In this document: positions 1-7,990 of the stretch, one piece after another | Layout of the letters: each line of letters begins with the position of its first letter | Numbering within the stretch: position 1 is the first letter of the stretch | NCBI GenBank assembly: GCA_964472275.1 | Contig: CAYYJN010000032.1 | Location: 1 to 21,384, forward strand | DNA: 21,384 nt | Source of the DNA: JAFDVN01 sp964472275 | Lineage (GTDB): Bacteria > Acidobacteriota > Holophagae > Holophagales > Holophagaceae | Reading direction: 5' to 3' | Translations under genes and position numbers: made by a program | The notes under the pieces: generated by a model | Databases searched by the model: none | The model's input: the letters and a program-made list of their open reading frames with translations, nothing else | Told to the model about the DNA's origin: nothing

Positions 1-643
1 GGCGGCTGTAGAGGACGCCCACGCGGTACCAGTGGAGGAGGAAGGCTTCGAAGGCCGCGCGCTTCCACCATCCAAGACTGCCCTTTCGGGGCGGGCATGC
101 GAGCGCTGGCGCGCGGCGTGCCGTGAGACCGAGGCCTTGGGCGAGGGCCTGGGCGCGGGCCATGTGGAGCGGGTCGGAGACGAGCAGGAGGCTCGCGTTC
201 CTGAACCGCGCTCGCACGAAGAAGAGGTTTTCGAGCGTGTGCTGGCTCTTGTCTTCGGTGAGGATGGCGTCTTCCGGAAGGCCCTGCTCTAAAAGCCACG
301 CCCGGCCCGCCTCGGCTTCGCTTCGCATGGCCTGTCCGGTGAGGCCGCCCGCGACAAGGATGCGCGGCGCGAGCCCCGCACGCCAAAGCGAAGCCGCGTG
401 GGCGAGGCGCGCCTCGAAGACGGGCGTGATCGCGTCCGCCCGCAGCCTCCGCCCCAGGACGACGATGAGATCGCCCGGCGCGGGCGCTTCGCCCCGCGCG
501 GCGCGGAGCACCTGCGCGAGCCGCCAGATCACCGGAAGAAGCCCGAGCAGCAGCGCGCTGAAGATGGCCAGCGCCAGCGAGGCGAGTCCGCCCGGCCCCA
601 GCTTGCGCCAGAAGCTGGACCGGGCGGGCGCCTCGTAAGGCAT
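1..643 (-). CDS. YdcF/SanA/ElyC-family (DUF218) membrane protein, 3' end cut by window
   Basis: The 214 visible residues read without a stop to the window edge. A hydrophobic segment at about residues 18-40 looks like a membrane anchor. It is followed by a DUF218-type domain with VVLGRRLRAD (61-70), a glycine-rich LVAGG turn (about 96-100), an E-x-S-x-x-T-x-E-N pattern (130-139) and LLVSDPLHMARA (about 153-164). These are the usual landmarks of the YdcF/SanA/ElyC family, whose members are linked to envelope integrity but have no settled reaction. The ATG lies 8 nt downstream of the typA stop, so the two are probably co-transcribed. The exact role is unknown. Confidence 0.85.
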   Translation of the reverse strand, partial: MPYEAPARSSFWRKLGPGGLASLALAIFSALLLGLLPVIWRLAQVLRAARGEAPAPGDLIVVLGRRLRADAITPVFEARLAHAASLWRAGLAPRILVAGGLTGQAMRSEAEAGRAWLLEQGLPEDAILTEDKSQHTLENLFFVRARFRNASLLLVSDPLHMARAQALAQGLGLTARRAPALACPPRKGSLGWWKRAAFEAFLLHWYRVGVLYSR

Positions 644-651
644 GGGCGGGG

Positions 652-2475
652 CTACACCAGCGCGCGCTTCTCGGCCTTCTTGCGGTCGGCTTCGCTGAGG
701 ATGCGCTTGCGCATGCGGATGAAGTTGGGGGTCACTTCCACCAGCTCGTCCTGCTCGATGTATTCGAGCGCCTGCTCCAGGGTGTGCTCCTTCGGCGGCG
801 TGAGGCGCGTGGCCTCGTCGCTGCCGCTGGCGCGCATGTTGGAGAGCTTCTTGCCCTTGGCGATGTTCACGACGAGGTCGTTCTCGCGGGCGTGCTCGCC
901 GATGATCATGCCCTCGTAGCACTTCGTCTGCGGGTGGATGAAGATGATGCCGCGCTCTTCCAGGTTCATCAGCGCGAAGCCGACGCTCTCGGCCTGCTCC
1001 ATGGAGATGAGCACGCCGTTCTTGCGGCCGGGCATCTCGCCCTTGTAGGGGCCGTAGTGGCTGAAGAGGCTGTTGAGGATGCCTTCGCCGCGGGTGTCGG
1101 TCATGAACTCCGAGCGGTAGCCGATGAGGCCGCGGCTGGGGATCTTGAAGTGGAGGCGCACGCGGCCCTGCTCGTTGGCCATGTCCTGCATCTCGGCCTT
1201 GCGCGTGCCCATCTTCTCCATGACGACGCCCATGTACGGCTCGGGCACATCAATGGTCACATCCTCGTAGGGCTCTTCCTTCTGGCCATCCTCGTTGGTG
1301 TGGATGATCACCTCGGGGCGGCTGACGCAGAGCTCGAAGCCCTCGCGGCGCATGGTCTCGATGAGCACGGAGAGGTGCAGCTCGCCGCGGCCGGAGACCT
1401 TGAAGGCGTCGGGCGTCTCGGTGTCCTCCACGCGCAGCGCCACATTGTGCTGCAACTCCTTCATGAGGCGCTCGCGGATGCGGCGGCTCTGCACATGCTT
1501 GCCGTCCTGCCCGGCGAAGGGACCGGCGTTCACCATGAACATCATGGAGATCGTCGGCTGGTCAATGTCCACATACTCCAGCGCCTGCGGGTTCTCCAGG
1601 CTGGCGATGGTCTCGCCCACGCGGATGTCGGGGATGCCGGCGATGGCGATGATCTCGCCCGCCTTCGCCTCCTGCATGGGCACGCGGGTGAGGCCTTCGA
1701 AGCCGTAGAGCTGTGTCACGCGGTGGTTCTGGATGGCGCCGTCGCGCTTCACCAGCGCCACGGTCTCGCCCACCTTGATGGTGCCGTTCACGATGCGGCC
1801 GATGCCGATCTGGCCCACGAAGTCGTTGTAGTCCATGAGCGTGACGAGCATCTGGAGCGGCGCGTCCGCGCTGCCCTTGGGGTGGGGGCAATGCTTGACG
1901 ATGGTCTCGAAGAGCGGGTCCAGGTTCTCGCTGGGGTGGTCCGTGTCGAGCATGGCGTAGCCCTGCTTGGCCGACGCGAAGACGCAGGGGAAGTCGAGCT
2001 GCTCGTCCGTCGCGCCGAGCTCGATGAGCAGGTCGAAGACCTGGTCCTGGGACCAGTGGGGGCGGGCACCGGGGCGATCCACCTTGTTGATGACGACGAT
2101 GGGGCGCAGGCCCAGGGCGAGCGCCTTGCGGGTCACGAACTTGGTCTGGGGCATGGGGCCGTCGAAGGCGTCCACGACGAGCAGCACGGAGTCCACCATG
2201 GACAGCACGCGCTCCACCTCGCCGCCGAAGTCGGCGTGGCCCGGCGTGTCCACGATGTTGAAGCGGTAGTCGTGCCACTGGAGCGAAGTGGTCTTCGCCA
2301 GGATGGTGATGCCGCGCTCGCGCTCCTGGTCGTTGGAGTCCATGGCGCGCTCCTGCACCTTCTGGTTGTCCCGGAAGGTGTGGGCGCCCTTGAAGAGGGC
2401 GTCCACCAGCGTCGTCTTCCCATGGTCCACATGGGCGATGATGGCGATGTTGCGGATCTTGGAAATGGCGGTCAT
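652..2475 (-). CDS. typA: Ribosome-associated translational GTPase TypA/BipA
   Basis: This is a 607-aa, full-length EF-G-like GTPase that acts on the ribosome in stress adaptation and 50S assembly. GTP-binding motifs are all present: G1 AHVDHGKT (14-21), G2 ERGIT (53-57), G3 DTPGH (76-80) and G4 NKVD (130-133). The TypA-specific C-terminal half is intact, for example SRGLIGYRSEFMTDTRGEG near residue 450 and the INIAKGKKL-like VNIAKGKKLSNMR near 550. The start is ATG at 2475. It is transcribed divergently from pilT across a spacer of about 170 nt and leads into the ydcF-like gene. Identification is secure on motif order and length. Confidence 0.97.
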   Translation of the reverse strand: MTAISKIRNIAIIAHVDHGKTTLVDALFKGAHTFRDNQKVQERAMDSNDQERERGITILAKTTSLQWHDYRFNIVDTPGHADFGGEVERVLSMVDSVLLVVDAFDGPMPQTKFVTRKALALGLRPIVVINKVDRPGARPHWSQDQVFDLLIELGATDEQLDFPCVFASAKQGYAMLDTDHPSENLDPLFETIVKHCPHPKGSADAPLQMLVTLMDYNDFVGQIGIGRIVNGTIKVGETVALVKRDGAIQNHRVTQLYGFEGLTRVPMQEAKAGEIIAIAGIPDIRVGETIASLENPQALEYVDIDQPTISMMFMVNAGPFAGQDGKHVQSRRIRERLMKELQHNVALRVEDTETPDAFKVSGRGELHLSVLIETMRREGFELCVSRPEVIIHTNEDGQKEEPYEDVTIDVPEPYMGVVMEKMGTRKAEMQDMANEQGRVRLHFKIPSRGLIGYRSEFMTDTRGEGILNSLFSHYGPYKGEMPGRKNGVLISMEQAESVGFALMNLEERGIIFIHPQTKCYEGMIIGEHARENDLVVNIAKGKKLSNMRASGSDEATRLTPPKEHTLEQALEYIEQDELVEVTPNFIRMRKRILSEADRKKAEKRALV

Positions 2476-2642
2476 GGCGTCCCTGACGAGCGGGGCGGAC
2501 CCGGAAGAGGTCCAGCCGAACCCGTGATTTTACCATTCCAGCGCCCGTTTTCGGAGCCCAAATCCGCCGGGAGTCCCCTCGGAGGCTTCCTTTCCTCGTG
2601 CAAGGGACTAAGATAGGCCCACTCCACACCTTGGGAGCGCCC
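2476..2642. promoter_or_regulatory. Divergent spacer typA/pilT with a candidate pilT -10 box
   Basis: The spacer separates two divergent genes and must hold promoters for both. On the plus strand TAAGAT at 2609-2614 is a plausible -10 element, placed about 29 nt before the pilT ATG. No good -35 box is visible (the best is TTCCTT at 2587-2592). This placement puts the upstream in-frame GTG (2598) inside the promoter and supports the ATG at 2643 as start. No clear typA promoter could be picked. Confidence 0.3.
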
Positions 2643-3923
2643 ATGCACATCAACGAACTGCTCACCGTCGTCTGCGAGCAGGGCGGATCCGACCTCCACC
2701 TCAAGGTCGGCAATTTCCCCGTGGCCCGCATCCGCGGCAAGCTCACGCCCCTGACCCAGTTCAAGCGCATGGTGCAGGAAGACACCATCGCCATGGCCTA
2801 CACGATCCTGGCCAGCGAAAAGCAGAAGCAGCGCTTCAAAGAGAGCATGGACATTGACATCGCCTACTCGGTGCCGAGCCTGGGCCGCTTCCGCTGCAAC
2901 ATCTTCAACCAGCGCGGCACGGTGGGCCTCGTGCTCCGCGTCATCCCGCGCAAGATCTTCAGCATTGACGACCTCATGCTGCCGAAGGTGCTCTACAAGA
3001 TCAGCGAGGAGCAGCGCGGCATGGTGCTCGTGACGGGCACCACCGGCTCCGGCAAATCCACGACCCTCGCCGCGATGATTGATTTCATCAACGCCACGCG
3101 CACCGAGCACATCCTCACCATCGAAGACCCCATCGAGTACCTGCACCGGGACAACAAGAGCATCCTCAACCAGCGCGAGGTGGGCGCCGACTGCCAGAGC
3201 TTCGCCATGGCGTTGCGCGCCGCCCTCCGCCAGGATCCGGATGTGATCCTCGTCGGTGAGATGCGCGATCTGGAGACCATCGAGACCGCGCTGCACGCGG
3301 CCGAGACGGGCCACCTGGTGTTCAGCACCCTGCACACCCTGGACGCCACCGAGACCATCAACCGCGTCATCTCCGTCTTCCCGCCCCACCACCAGAAGCA
3401 GATCCGCCTCCAGCTCGCCTCCGTGCTGAAAGGCGTCATCTCCCAGCGCCTCGTGCCCCGCGCCGACGGCCAGGGCCGCGTCCCCGCCTGCGAAGTCATG
3501 GTGGCCACCGAGACCGTGCGGGCCTGCATCGAGGACAAGGACAAGACCAAGCAGCTCCGCGATGTGATCGCCGCGGGCACGAGCCAGTACGGCATGCAGA
3601 CCTTCGACCAGAGCCTCTACTTCCTCCTGCGCCAGGGCATGATCACCGAAGAGGAAGCCCTGCTCCGCGCGACGAATGTGGGCGAATTCAAGCTCAAGCT
3701 GGAAGGCATCGCCTCCACCTCCGACATGGCCAAGGCCAACATGGAGCGCGGCATGAACATCGCGCAGGGCGCCGGTCGCGAAGCGGGCGGCTCGCTCGCC
3801 TCCTCCGCGGCCCCGTCCATGGCTCCCTCGACGCCCAGCTTCGCGCCGAACCCCCAAGGCCAGAAGATGCCTGAGCCCGCGCCCTTCAACCCCGACATCA
3901 AGATCACGCTGGGGCGGCCCTGA
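2643..3923 (+). CDS. pilT: Type IV pilus retraction ATPase PilT
   Basis: The protein is 426 aa. PilT hexamers hydrolyse ATP at the inner membrane base of the pilus to depolymerise pilin and drive twitching. Motifs seen are Walker A GTTGSGKST (132-140), the Asp box starting IEDPIEYLH (160-168), Walker B VILVGEMRD (201-209) and the His box ending FSTLHT (227-232). PilT is normally about 340-370 aa; here the ATPase core ends near residue 370 and an Ala/Pro/Ser/Met-rich tail of roughly 50 residues follows. The ATG at 2643 was chosen over an in-frame GTG at 2598 because MHINELL matches the family start and the GTG overlaps a putative promoter. PilT is favoured over PilU because of GMQTFDQSL near 320. 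Confidence 0.95.
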   Translation: MHINELLTVVCEQGGSDLHLKVGNFPVARIRGKLTPLTQFKRMVQEDTIAMAYTILASEKQKQRFKESMDIDIAYSVPSLGRFRCNIFNQRGTVGLVLRVIPRKIFSIDDLMLPKVLYKISEEQRGMVLVTGTTGSGKSTTLAAMIDFINATRTEHILTIEDPIEYLHRDNKSILNQREVGADCQSFAMALRAALRQDPDVILVGEMRDLETIETALHAAETGHLVFSTLHTLDATETINRVISVFPPHHQKQIRLQLASVLKGVISQRLVPRADGQGRVPACEVMVATETVRACIEDKDKTKQLRDVIAAGTSQYGMQTFDQSLYFLLRQGMITEEEALLRATNVGEFKLKLEGIASTSDMAKANMERGMNIAQGAGREAGGSLASSAAPSMAPSTPSFAPNPQGQKMPEPAPFNPDIKITLGRP

Positions 3924-3978
3924 CCGAGCCTTCCTTCCGCGATTCCTGCTATAGCTAGTTCATTCCCCAGGGCCTCCC

Positions 3979-4254
3979 ATGATCAAAATTGACATCGCCA
4001 ACGCGGTCATGAAGATCCACCCCTGCAGCCGGGGCACCGCGCTCCAGGTGGTGGACCTGCTCACGGACCGGATGAAGCAGGCCCTGCTGGATGGTCACCG
4101 CATCGAGATCCGCGGCTTCGGCGTGTTTGAACCGCGCCCCCGCAAGCGGGGCATGGGTCGCAACATCAAGACCGGCACCTCCGTCGAGATCCCCAAGGGC
4201 AAGAGCATCCGCTTCAAGCCCGGCAAGGAATTGCGGGACCTGGATATCGCATAG
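3979..4254 (+). CDS. HU/IHF-family nucleoid DNA-binding protein
   Basis: This 91-aa protein has the length and layout of HU/IHF. An N-terminal helical dimerisation part runs to about residue 45. The conserved GFGVFEPRPRKRG turn (about 47-59) leads into a basic beta arm carrying GRNIKTGTSVEIP, and the C-terminal helix follows FKPGKELR. Such proteins bend DNA and compact the nucleoid as homo- or heterodimers. HU and IHF subunits cannot be told apart from this sequence alone. It begins 55 nt after pilT; an extended -10-like TGCTATAGC lies at 3947-3955, so it may have its own promoter. It faces holB across the inverted-repeat element at 4256-4430. Confidence 0.93.
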   Translation: MIKIDIANAVMKIHPCSRGTALQVVDLLTDRMKQALLDGHRIEIRGFGVFEPRPRKRGMGRNIKTGTSVEIPKGKSIRFKPGKELRDLDIA

Positions 4255-4255
4255 C

Positions 4256-4430
4256 CGGGCTATCGGGCTACTGGCTCCGGACCGCGGGCTACGCGGTTGG
4301 TCCTGGCAACGCCATCTTTCTCGTCAGCCTACGAATGGGGCGCGACCCATTCGTAGGCTGACGAGACGAAACGAGGGATTCCGCGACCAACCGCGTAGCC
4401 CATAGCCCGAGGCCCGAAGCCTGATGCCCC
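4256..4430. repeat. Intergenic inverted-repeat element A (nested palindrome with heptad-like tandem units)
   Basis: The spacer between two convergent genes is almost entirely palindromic. The core is a perfect 21-bp stem, 4319-4339 with 4346-4366, closed by a 6-nt loop. A second 17-bp perfect pair sits outside it (4286-4302 with 4385-4401), and an 8-bp pair lies further out (4256-4263 with 4402-4409). The flanks are made of degenerate units of about 7 nt: GGGCTAT, CGGGCTA and CTGGCTC on the left, and TAGCCCA, TAGCCCG, AGGCCCG, AAGCCTG on the right. No T-run follows the core stem on either strand, so it is not a standard intrinsic terminator. It resembles a REP/BIME-like extragenic palindrome. 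Confidence 0.8.
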
Positions 4431-4433
4431 GTC

Positions 4434-5423
4434 TCACGCCATCGCCATCGCCAGTTCCCGCAGCAGCGGCTCCGGCGCGGGATTGCGGCTGAGGCTTTGA
4501 AGGGCGATGGAGGCCGCTTCCATGGGACGGCGCAGATCCAGCTCCCTCGCCGCCAGGCGCGCGAGGCCTTCGCGCCAAGGCCCGAGCGCCGGGGCCTTGT
4601 CCGCGCGAAGGCGGCCCAGATCCGCGAGGATGCGGAGCAGCAGCTCCACCGGCGTCCGGAGCTGTTCGCTCTGGCTGGCAGTGGCGTCCTTGTCCGGCAG
4701 CAGGGCGTCCGAAGAAGCTTCGAAGGAGGCTCCGGAACCGAGGGCGAGCCAGGCCTCCACCTGGGCCTTGGATCGCGCGAAGGCGGCCTCGTCCAGGCCG
4801 CGCAGCGTGCCTTCGGCGAGGGCGAGCCAGGCCGCGCGATCCGCTTCCGTCCACCCGGCGGCGGAGGCCGCGGCCCAGGCTTCGTCGTCCGACAGCGGTC
4901 CGAAGGCGAGGCGCTGGGCGCGGGAGCGGATGGTTTGAAGCACCGCCTCGGGGCGGTGGGTGACGAGCAGGAAGTGCGTCCCCGGCGGCGGCTCCTCCAG
5001 GGTCTTGAGCAGCATGTTGGCCGCGGCGCCGTTGAGGCGGTGGGCGTCCTCCACGAGGATCCAACGGTGGCAACCAGGCGCGGGCGCGAGCGACGCCCAG
5101 CGGATGACGCCGCCTTCCACCAGATCCGAATCCCGCACCGCGCCGATCTTGATGAGGCCGGCCTTGCCTTCCGGCGCGATGCGGAGCAGGTTCGGCAATT
5201 CGATGGGAAGCTCGTCGCCCGTGAAGAGGCGGCAGGCTTCGCACGCGCCGCAGGCGCTCTTGCGGAAGCACAGCTCGCGCTGGGCCAGTTCCATCGCCAC
5301 GCGCCGCTTGCCGACCGCGTCCGGCCCGGTGAAGAGCAGCGTGCCCGGCAGGCGCTCGGCCCGAAGGCGCTCCAACAGCTTGTCGCGGATCGCGCGATGC
5401 CCGCGGAGGGAAGGATCGAACAT
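4434..5423 (-). CDS. holB: DNA polymerase III delta-prime (clamp-loader) subunit
   Basis: The protein is 329 aa from the ATG at 5423, which overlaps the tmk stop as TGATG; an in-frame upstream start at 5474 lies inside tmk and is less likely. The AAA+ fold carries a modified P-loop GPDAVGKR (33-40), a four-cysteine zinc module (Cys52, 58, 61, 64), VEDAHRL (124-130), LLKTLEEPPPGTHFLLVT (138-155) and a degenerate SRC-like SRAQ (167-170). Delta-prime is the stator of the clamp loader and need not hydrolyse ATP. The tmk-holB pairing is common in bacteria and supports the call. The C-terminal domain is divergent and Ala/Leu-rich, so DnaX-like function is unlikely given the length. Confidence 0.9.
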   Translation of the reverse strand: MFDPSLRGHRAIRDKLLERLRAERLPGTLLFTGPDAVGKRRVAMELAQRELCFRKSACGACEACRLFTGDELPIELPNLLRIAPEGKAGLIKIGAVRDSDLVEGGVIRWASLAPAPGCHRWILVEDAHRLNGAAANMLLKTLEEPPPGTHFLLVTHRPEAVLQTIRSRAQRLAFGPLSDDEAWAAASAAGWTEADRAAWLALAEGTLRGLDEAAFARSKAQVEAWLALGSGASFEASSDALLPDKDATASQSEQLRTPVELLLRILADLGRLRADKAPALGPWREGLARLAARELDLRRPMEAASIALQSLSRNPAPEPLLRELAMAMA

Positions 5424-6118
5424 CAATCCACCTCGAAGCCGCTGCTCCGCAGCAGCGGCGACACGGCGCGCCACACGCCCGCCTCCACCACGGCCGGATC
5501 CTCCTTCGCGGGCACCACGCTCACCCGTTGGGGCTCGTCTTTGGCGATCTGGAGGAAGCGCTGGCGCACGCGGCGGTGGAAGTCCAGCGCGGCGTCGTCG
5601 AAGCGCGTCTCCGAAAAGCCCGGAAGGGCCTCGTTGCGCGTTCCGGCGCGGGACAGGCCCTGTTCCGGCTCCAGATCCAGCAGCACCGTGAGGTGGGGAC
5701 GGAGGCGCTGGAGCACGAGGTCGCGCAGGTGGTTGAGCGCGTCCTCGCCCACGCCGCTCGCGCCCTGGTAGGCCCGCGTGGAGTCCTCGAAGCGATCCAC
5801 CAGCACCACCTGGCCCGCGTCCAGCGCGGGGCGGATGACGGCCTTCAGATGCTGGGCGCGATCCGCGTAAAAGAGGAGCAGCTCCGCTTCCGGCGCCCAG
5901 GCCTCCCCGCTGGCGTGATGGGTGAGGAGCAGGCGGCGGATCTCCGCGCCCAGGGCCGTGCCGCCGGGCTCCTTGGTGACGAGGTGGGGAACGACGAGCC
6001 GCCGCAGGCGCTCCGACAGGCGCAGGAGCTGGGTGGACTTGCCCGAGCCCTCGATGCCTTCGAATGTGATGAGCACGCCGCGCAACGCGCCTCCATGGGG
6101 ATCAAGACCTTCGAGCAT
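5423..6118 (-). CDS. tmk: Thymidylate kinase
   Basis: This 231-aa protein phosphorylates dTMP to dTDP with ATP. The P-loop GIEGSGKSTQ (21-30) follows LITFE, DRFEDSTRAYQGA carries the DR motif and dTMP contacts, and a lid-like region with arginines (LEPEQGLSRAGTRNE) follows. The start is uncertain: ATG at 6118 adds about 14 residues before LITFE, whereas a GTG at 6076 would give the typical short N-terminus; its GGAGG is rather far upstream (about 13 nt), so I keep the ATG. The gene overlaps holB downstream by one base and diverges from the zinc-ribbon gene. Confidence 0.94.
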   Translation of the reverse strand: MLEGLDPHGGALRGVLITFEGIEGSGKSTQLLRLSERLRRLVVPHLVTKEPGGTALGAEIRRLLLTHHASGEAWAPEAELLLFYADRAQHLKAVIRPALDAGQVVLVDRFEDSTRAYQGASGVGEDALNHLRDLVLQRLRPHLTVLLDLEPEQGLSRAGTRNEALPGFSETRFDDAALDFHRRVRQRFLQIAKDEPQRVSVVPAKEDPAVVEAGVWRAVSPLLRSSGFEVD

Positions 6119-6193
6119 AACGGGAACGATTCCCGGGACCGTGCCATCCCTCCCTCAAGGCGTTATCCTGCTGGAAAGCCCCAGGAGCCACGC
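6119..6193. promoter_or_regulatory. Divergent tmk / zinc-ribbon gene spacer with small palindrome
   Basis: The 75-nt divergent spacer contains CGGGAACGATTCCCG at 6121-6135, a palindrome with 6-bp arms and a 3-nt centre lying directly in front of tmk. It could be an operator or chance. An AGGAG at 6183-6187 is a good ribosome binding site for the plus-strand ATG at 6194. No confident promoter boxes were seen. Confidence 0.25.
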
Positions 6194-7366
6194 ATGGTCG
6201 AAGCCATCCAGTGCCCCAGTTGCCAGACCCGCTACGGGCTGCGGCCGACCCGCGTGCGCACCGGCCTGCGCCGCGCCCAGTGTTTCCGGTGTGGCGACAT
6301 CTTCCACATTGATGCCGAAGTGAAACGGATGCTCGCCGAGCTTGAGCCCGTCTCCACCTCCAATGTGCCCCTCGAAACGCTCGCCGCCGCGATGGAGCAG
6401 GCGCCGGAGGCCGCCCATCACGACGCGCCCCCGCACGATGAGACGGCCCATGACGCGACGGCGGATCTGGAAGCCCAGGATCTGGGCCTCAGCGATCTGG
6501 AGATCCCCGAGCCGGACTTCGAAACGCACGCCGCCCCTTCGCCCAACGAGACGGCGCCGATCCCCGCCATGGCGGCCGCGGCCGTTCCCGTGCCCGAACC
6601 GCCGTCTCCGATGCCCGCCCCAACGGAAGCCGCGCTTGAGCCCGAGGCCGGCGGCACCTACGCCTCCGCCAAGGACGCCATCGCGCGGCTCTTCGGCGAC
6701 GCGCCCCTCGCGCCCTCTCCGACCGAGGCTCTGCGCGGCGCCCTGAGCGGCGGCCGCGACCTGGACACCGAAGCGGGCATGCGGGCCTTGGAGGACACGC
6801 TGGGCGGCGTCCCCGCCAGCGCCTTGTCCACCAAGCCCTTCATCGCGCCGGTTCCGGAAGTGCCCGCCGACCTCCTGGCGCTTCCCGAAGCCCCGATGCA
6901 GGAGACCGACCTGCCCCACGCCAGCGCCACCGTGCGGCTCACCGCCGCCGAGGTCGCCGCCGCGGCGGGCAGCGTCACTTCCAAGGCGCCGGAGCCACCC
7001 GAAATCACCCAGGAGGAAGTGACCATGGTCCTGCCTCCGCCGCCCGCTCCGCTTGCGCCCGTGATGGACACGGCGGATCCGAGCGCCCTGCGCCTGCGCA
7101 TCGGCGATCAGGTCTACAGCGGCCTCGACCTCACCACCCTCGCCAAGTGGATTGAGGAAGGCCGCGTGCTGGAGGACCACCAGGTGGCCCGCGGCGCCAG
7201 CGAAACCTGGATGGACGCGGTGAAGGTTCCCGCCCTGCGGCCCGTCTTCGAGCGGCTGCGCCGCGCCCGCATGGGCGGCGATCTGCCCATGCCCCCGGCC
7301 TCCGGCATCGGCGACACCGGCGCGAAGAAAGGCCTCTTCGGCGGCATGTTCGGCAAGAAGGATTGA
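6194..7366 (+). CDS. MJ0042-type zinc-ribbon protein with C-terminal GYF-like domain
   Basis: The protein is 390 aa. The N-terminus is an MJ0042-type zinc finger with ligand pairs Cys7/Cys10 and Cys30/Cys33. A long low-complexity stretch rich in Ala, Pro and Glu (about 50-295) follows. At about 299-355 is a compact domain with a GDQVYSG start, W-I-E-E-G-R, a DHQVARG turn and ETWMDA, which resembles the GYF_2 (DUF4339) fold used for peptide binding. The tail ends in a Gly/Lys-rich stretch. No enzyme motif is visible. Proteins of this layout are common in Deltaproteobacteria and Acidobacteria and have no agreed role; a scaffold function is inference. AGGAG 8 nt before the ATG fixes the start. 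Confidence 0.8.
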   Translation: MVEAIQCPSCQTRYGLRPTRVRTGLRRAQCFRCGDIFHIDAEVKRMLAELEPVSTSNVPLETLAAAMEQAPEAAHHDAPPHDETAHDATADLEAQDLGLSDLEIPEPDFETHAAPSPNETAPIPAMAAAAVPVPEPPSPMPAPTEAALEPEAGGTYASAKDAIARLFGDAPLAPSPTEALRGALSGGRDLDTEAGMRALEDTLGGVPASALSTKPFIAPVPEVPADLLALPEAPMQETDLPHASATVRLTAAEVAAAAGSVTSKAPEPPEITQEEVTMVLPPPPAPLAPVMDTADPSALRLRIGDQVYSGLDLTTLAKWIEEGRVLEDHQVARGASETWMDAVKVPALRPVFERLRRARMGGDLPMPPASGIGDTGAKKGLFGGMFGKKD

Positions 7367-7388
7367 ACCGCTTCAAGGAGCACTCGCG

Positions 7389-7985
7389 TTGAACCGTCCG
7401 TGGATCGCCCTCCTCTTCAGCGCCGCGCTCGCGGCCCAATCCGCTCAAGCGCCGGTGCAGGAGCTGAAACCTCCTCCACCGCCGCCGCCCACCGCGCCCG
7501 CGGATCAAGCGCAGGTCCCGGCCGCGCCGCACCATGAGCACACGCCGCCCAAGCTGCTCCCGCCCGCGGACCAGGCCGCGTTGGGGACGCCCGCGCCCGC
7601 CTCCGCGCCCCTCAGCTTCGCCAGCGGCAGCTTCAAGTTCTACTGGGACACCACCATTCCCATGAACCTGGAAGCGGATGGCCTCAAGGTGTCGGAGATC
7701 TATTTCAATGTCCGCAAGTCCCGCTACAGCTGGCTCAAGGACGCCGAATTCGGCACCCGCGCCCATCTGACCGTCACCAACACGAGCACCCGCCCGCGCA
7801 CGCCCGGCTTCGCCGTCGCCGTGCTGGACGCCGATGGCAAGTTGCTGGGCGTCGCGTCCGGCGGCACCAAGGTGGGCACCGTCGCCCCCGGCGGAACCGA
7901 AGAGTTCGACCTCAACTTCACCCAAGTGAAGGAGCGGCTACCCAAGGGCGCGACCTTCCTGTTGAGCATGGAACTGCGCGACTGA
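7389..7985 (+). CDS. Secreted protein with proline-rich linker and FxLYD-like beta domain, function unknown
   Basis: This 198-aa protein starts at a TTG, supported by AAGGAG at 7375-7380 (8 nt spacing). Residues 1-20 form a signal peptide (basic start, hydrophobic core, AQSAQA cleavage region). Residues 25-80 are Pro/Ala-rich and include seven prolines in a row near residue 28. The remaining 110 residues look like an immunoglobulin-like beta domain: LTVTNTSTRPRT, FAVAVLDADGKLLG and APGGTEEFDLNF resemble the FxLYD-type pattern. No catalytic residues are apparent. It follows the zinc-ribbon gene by 22 nt and probably shares its transcript. A cell-envelope or outer-surface role is a guess. Confidence 0.75.
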   Translation: MNRPWIALLFSAALAAQSAQAPVQELKPPPPPPPTAPADQAQVPAAPHHEHTPPKLLPPADQAALGTPAPASAPLSFASGSFKFYWDTTIPMNLEADGLKVSEIYFNVRKSRYSWLKDAEFGTRAHLTVTNTSTRPRTPGFAVAVLDADGKLLGVASGGTKVGTVAPGGTEEFDLNFTQVKERLPKGATFLLSMELRD

Positions 7986-7990
7986 TCCTT

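Noticed and set aside
784..2616. 610-codon open frame on the plus strand opposite typA
   Set aside because: It mirrors typA codons, gives His/Ala/Val-rich sequence with no motif, and typA is certain.
2598..2642. GTG start for pilT at 2598
   Set aside because: No family similarity in the extra 15 residues and it overlaps the likely -10 box.
2472..3857. 461-codon minus-strand frame opposite pilT
   Set aside because: Antisense of an unmistakable pilT; composition is that of a shadow frame.
6121..6135. Palindrome CGGGAACGATTCCCG as a firm operator
   Set aside because: Only 6-bp arms in GC-rich DNA and a single copy, so it is noted but not claimed.
5528..6193. N-terminal extension of the zinc-ribbon protein to 5528
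   Set aside because: It runs antisense through tmk; the ATG at 6194 has a proper AGGAG and begins at the zinc finger.
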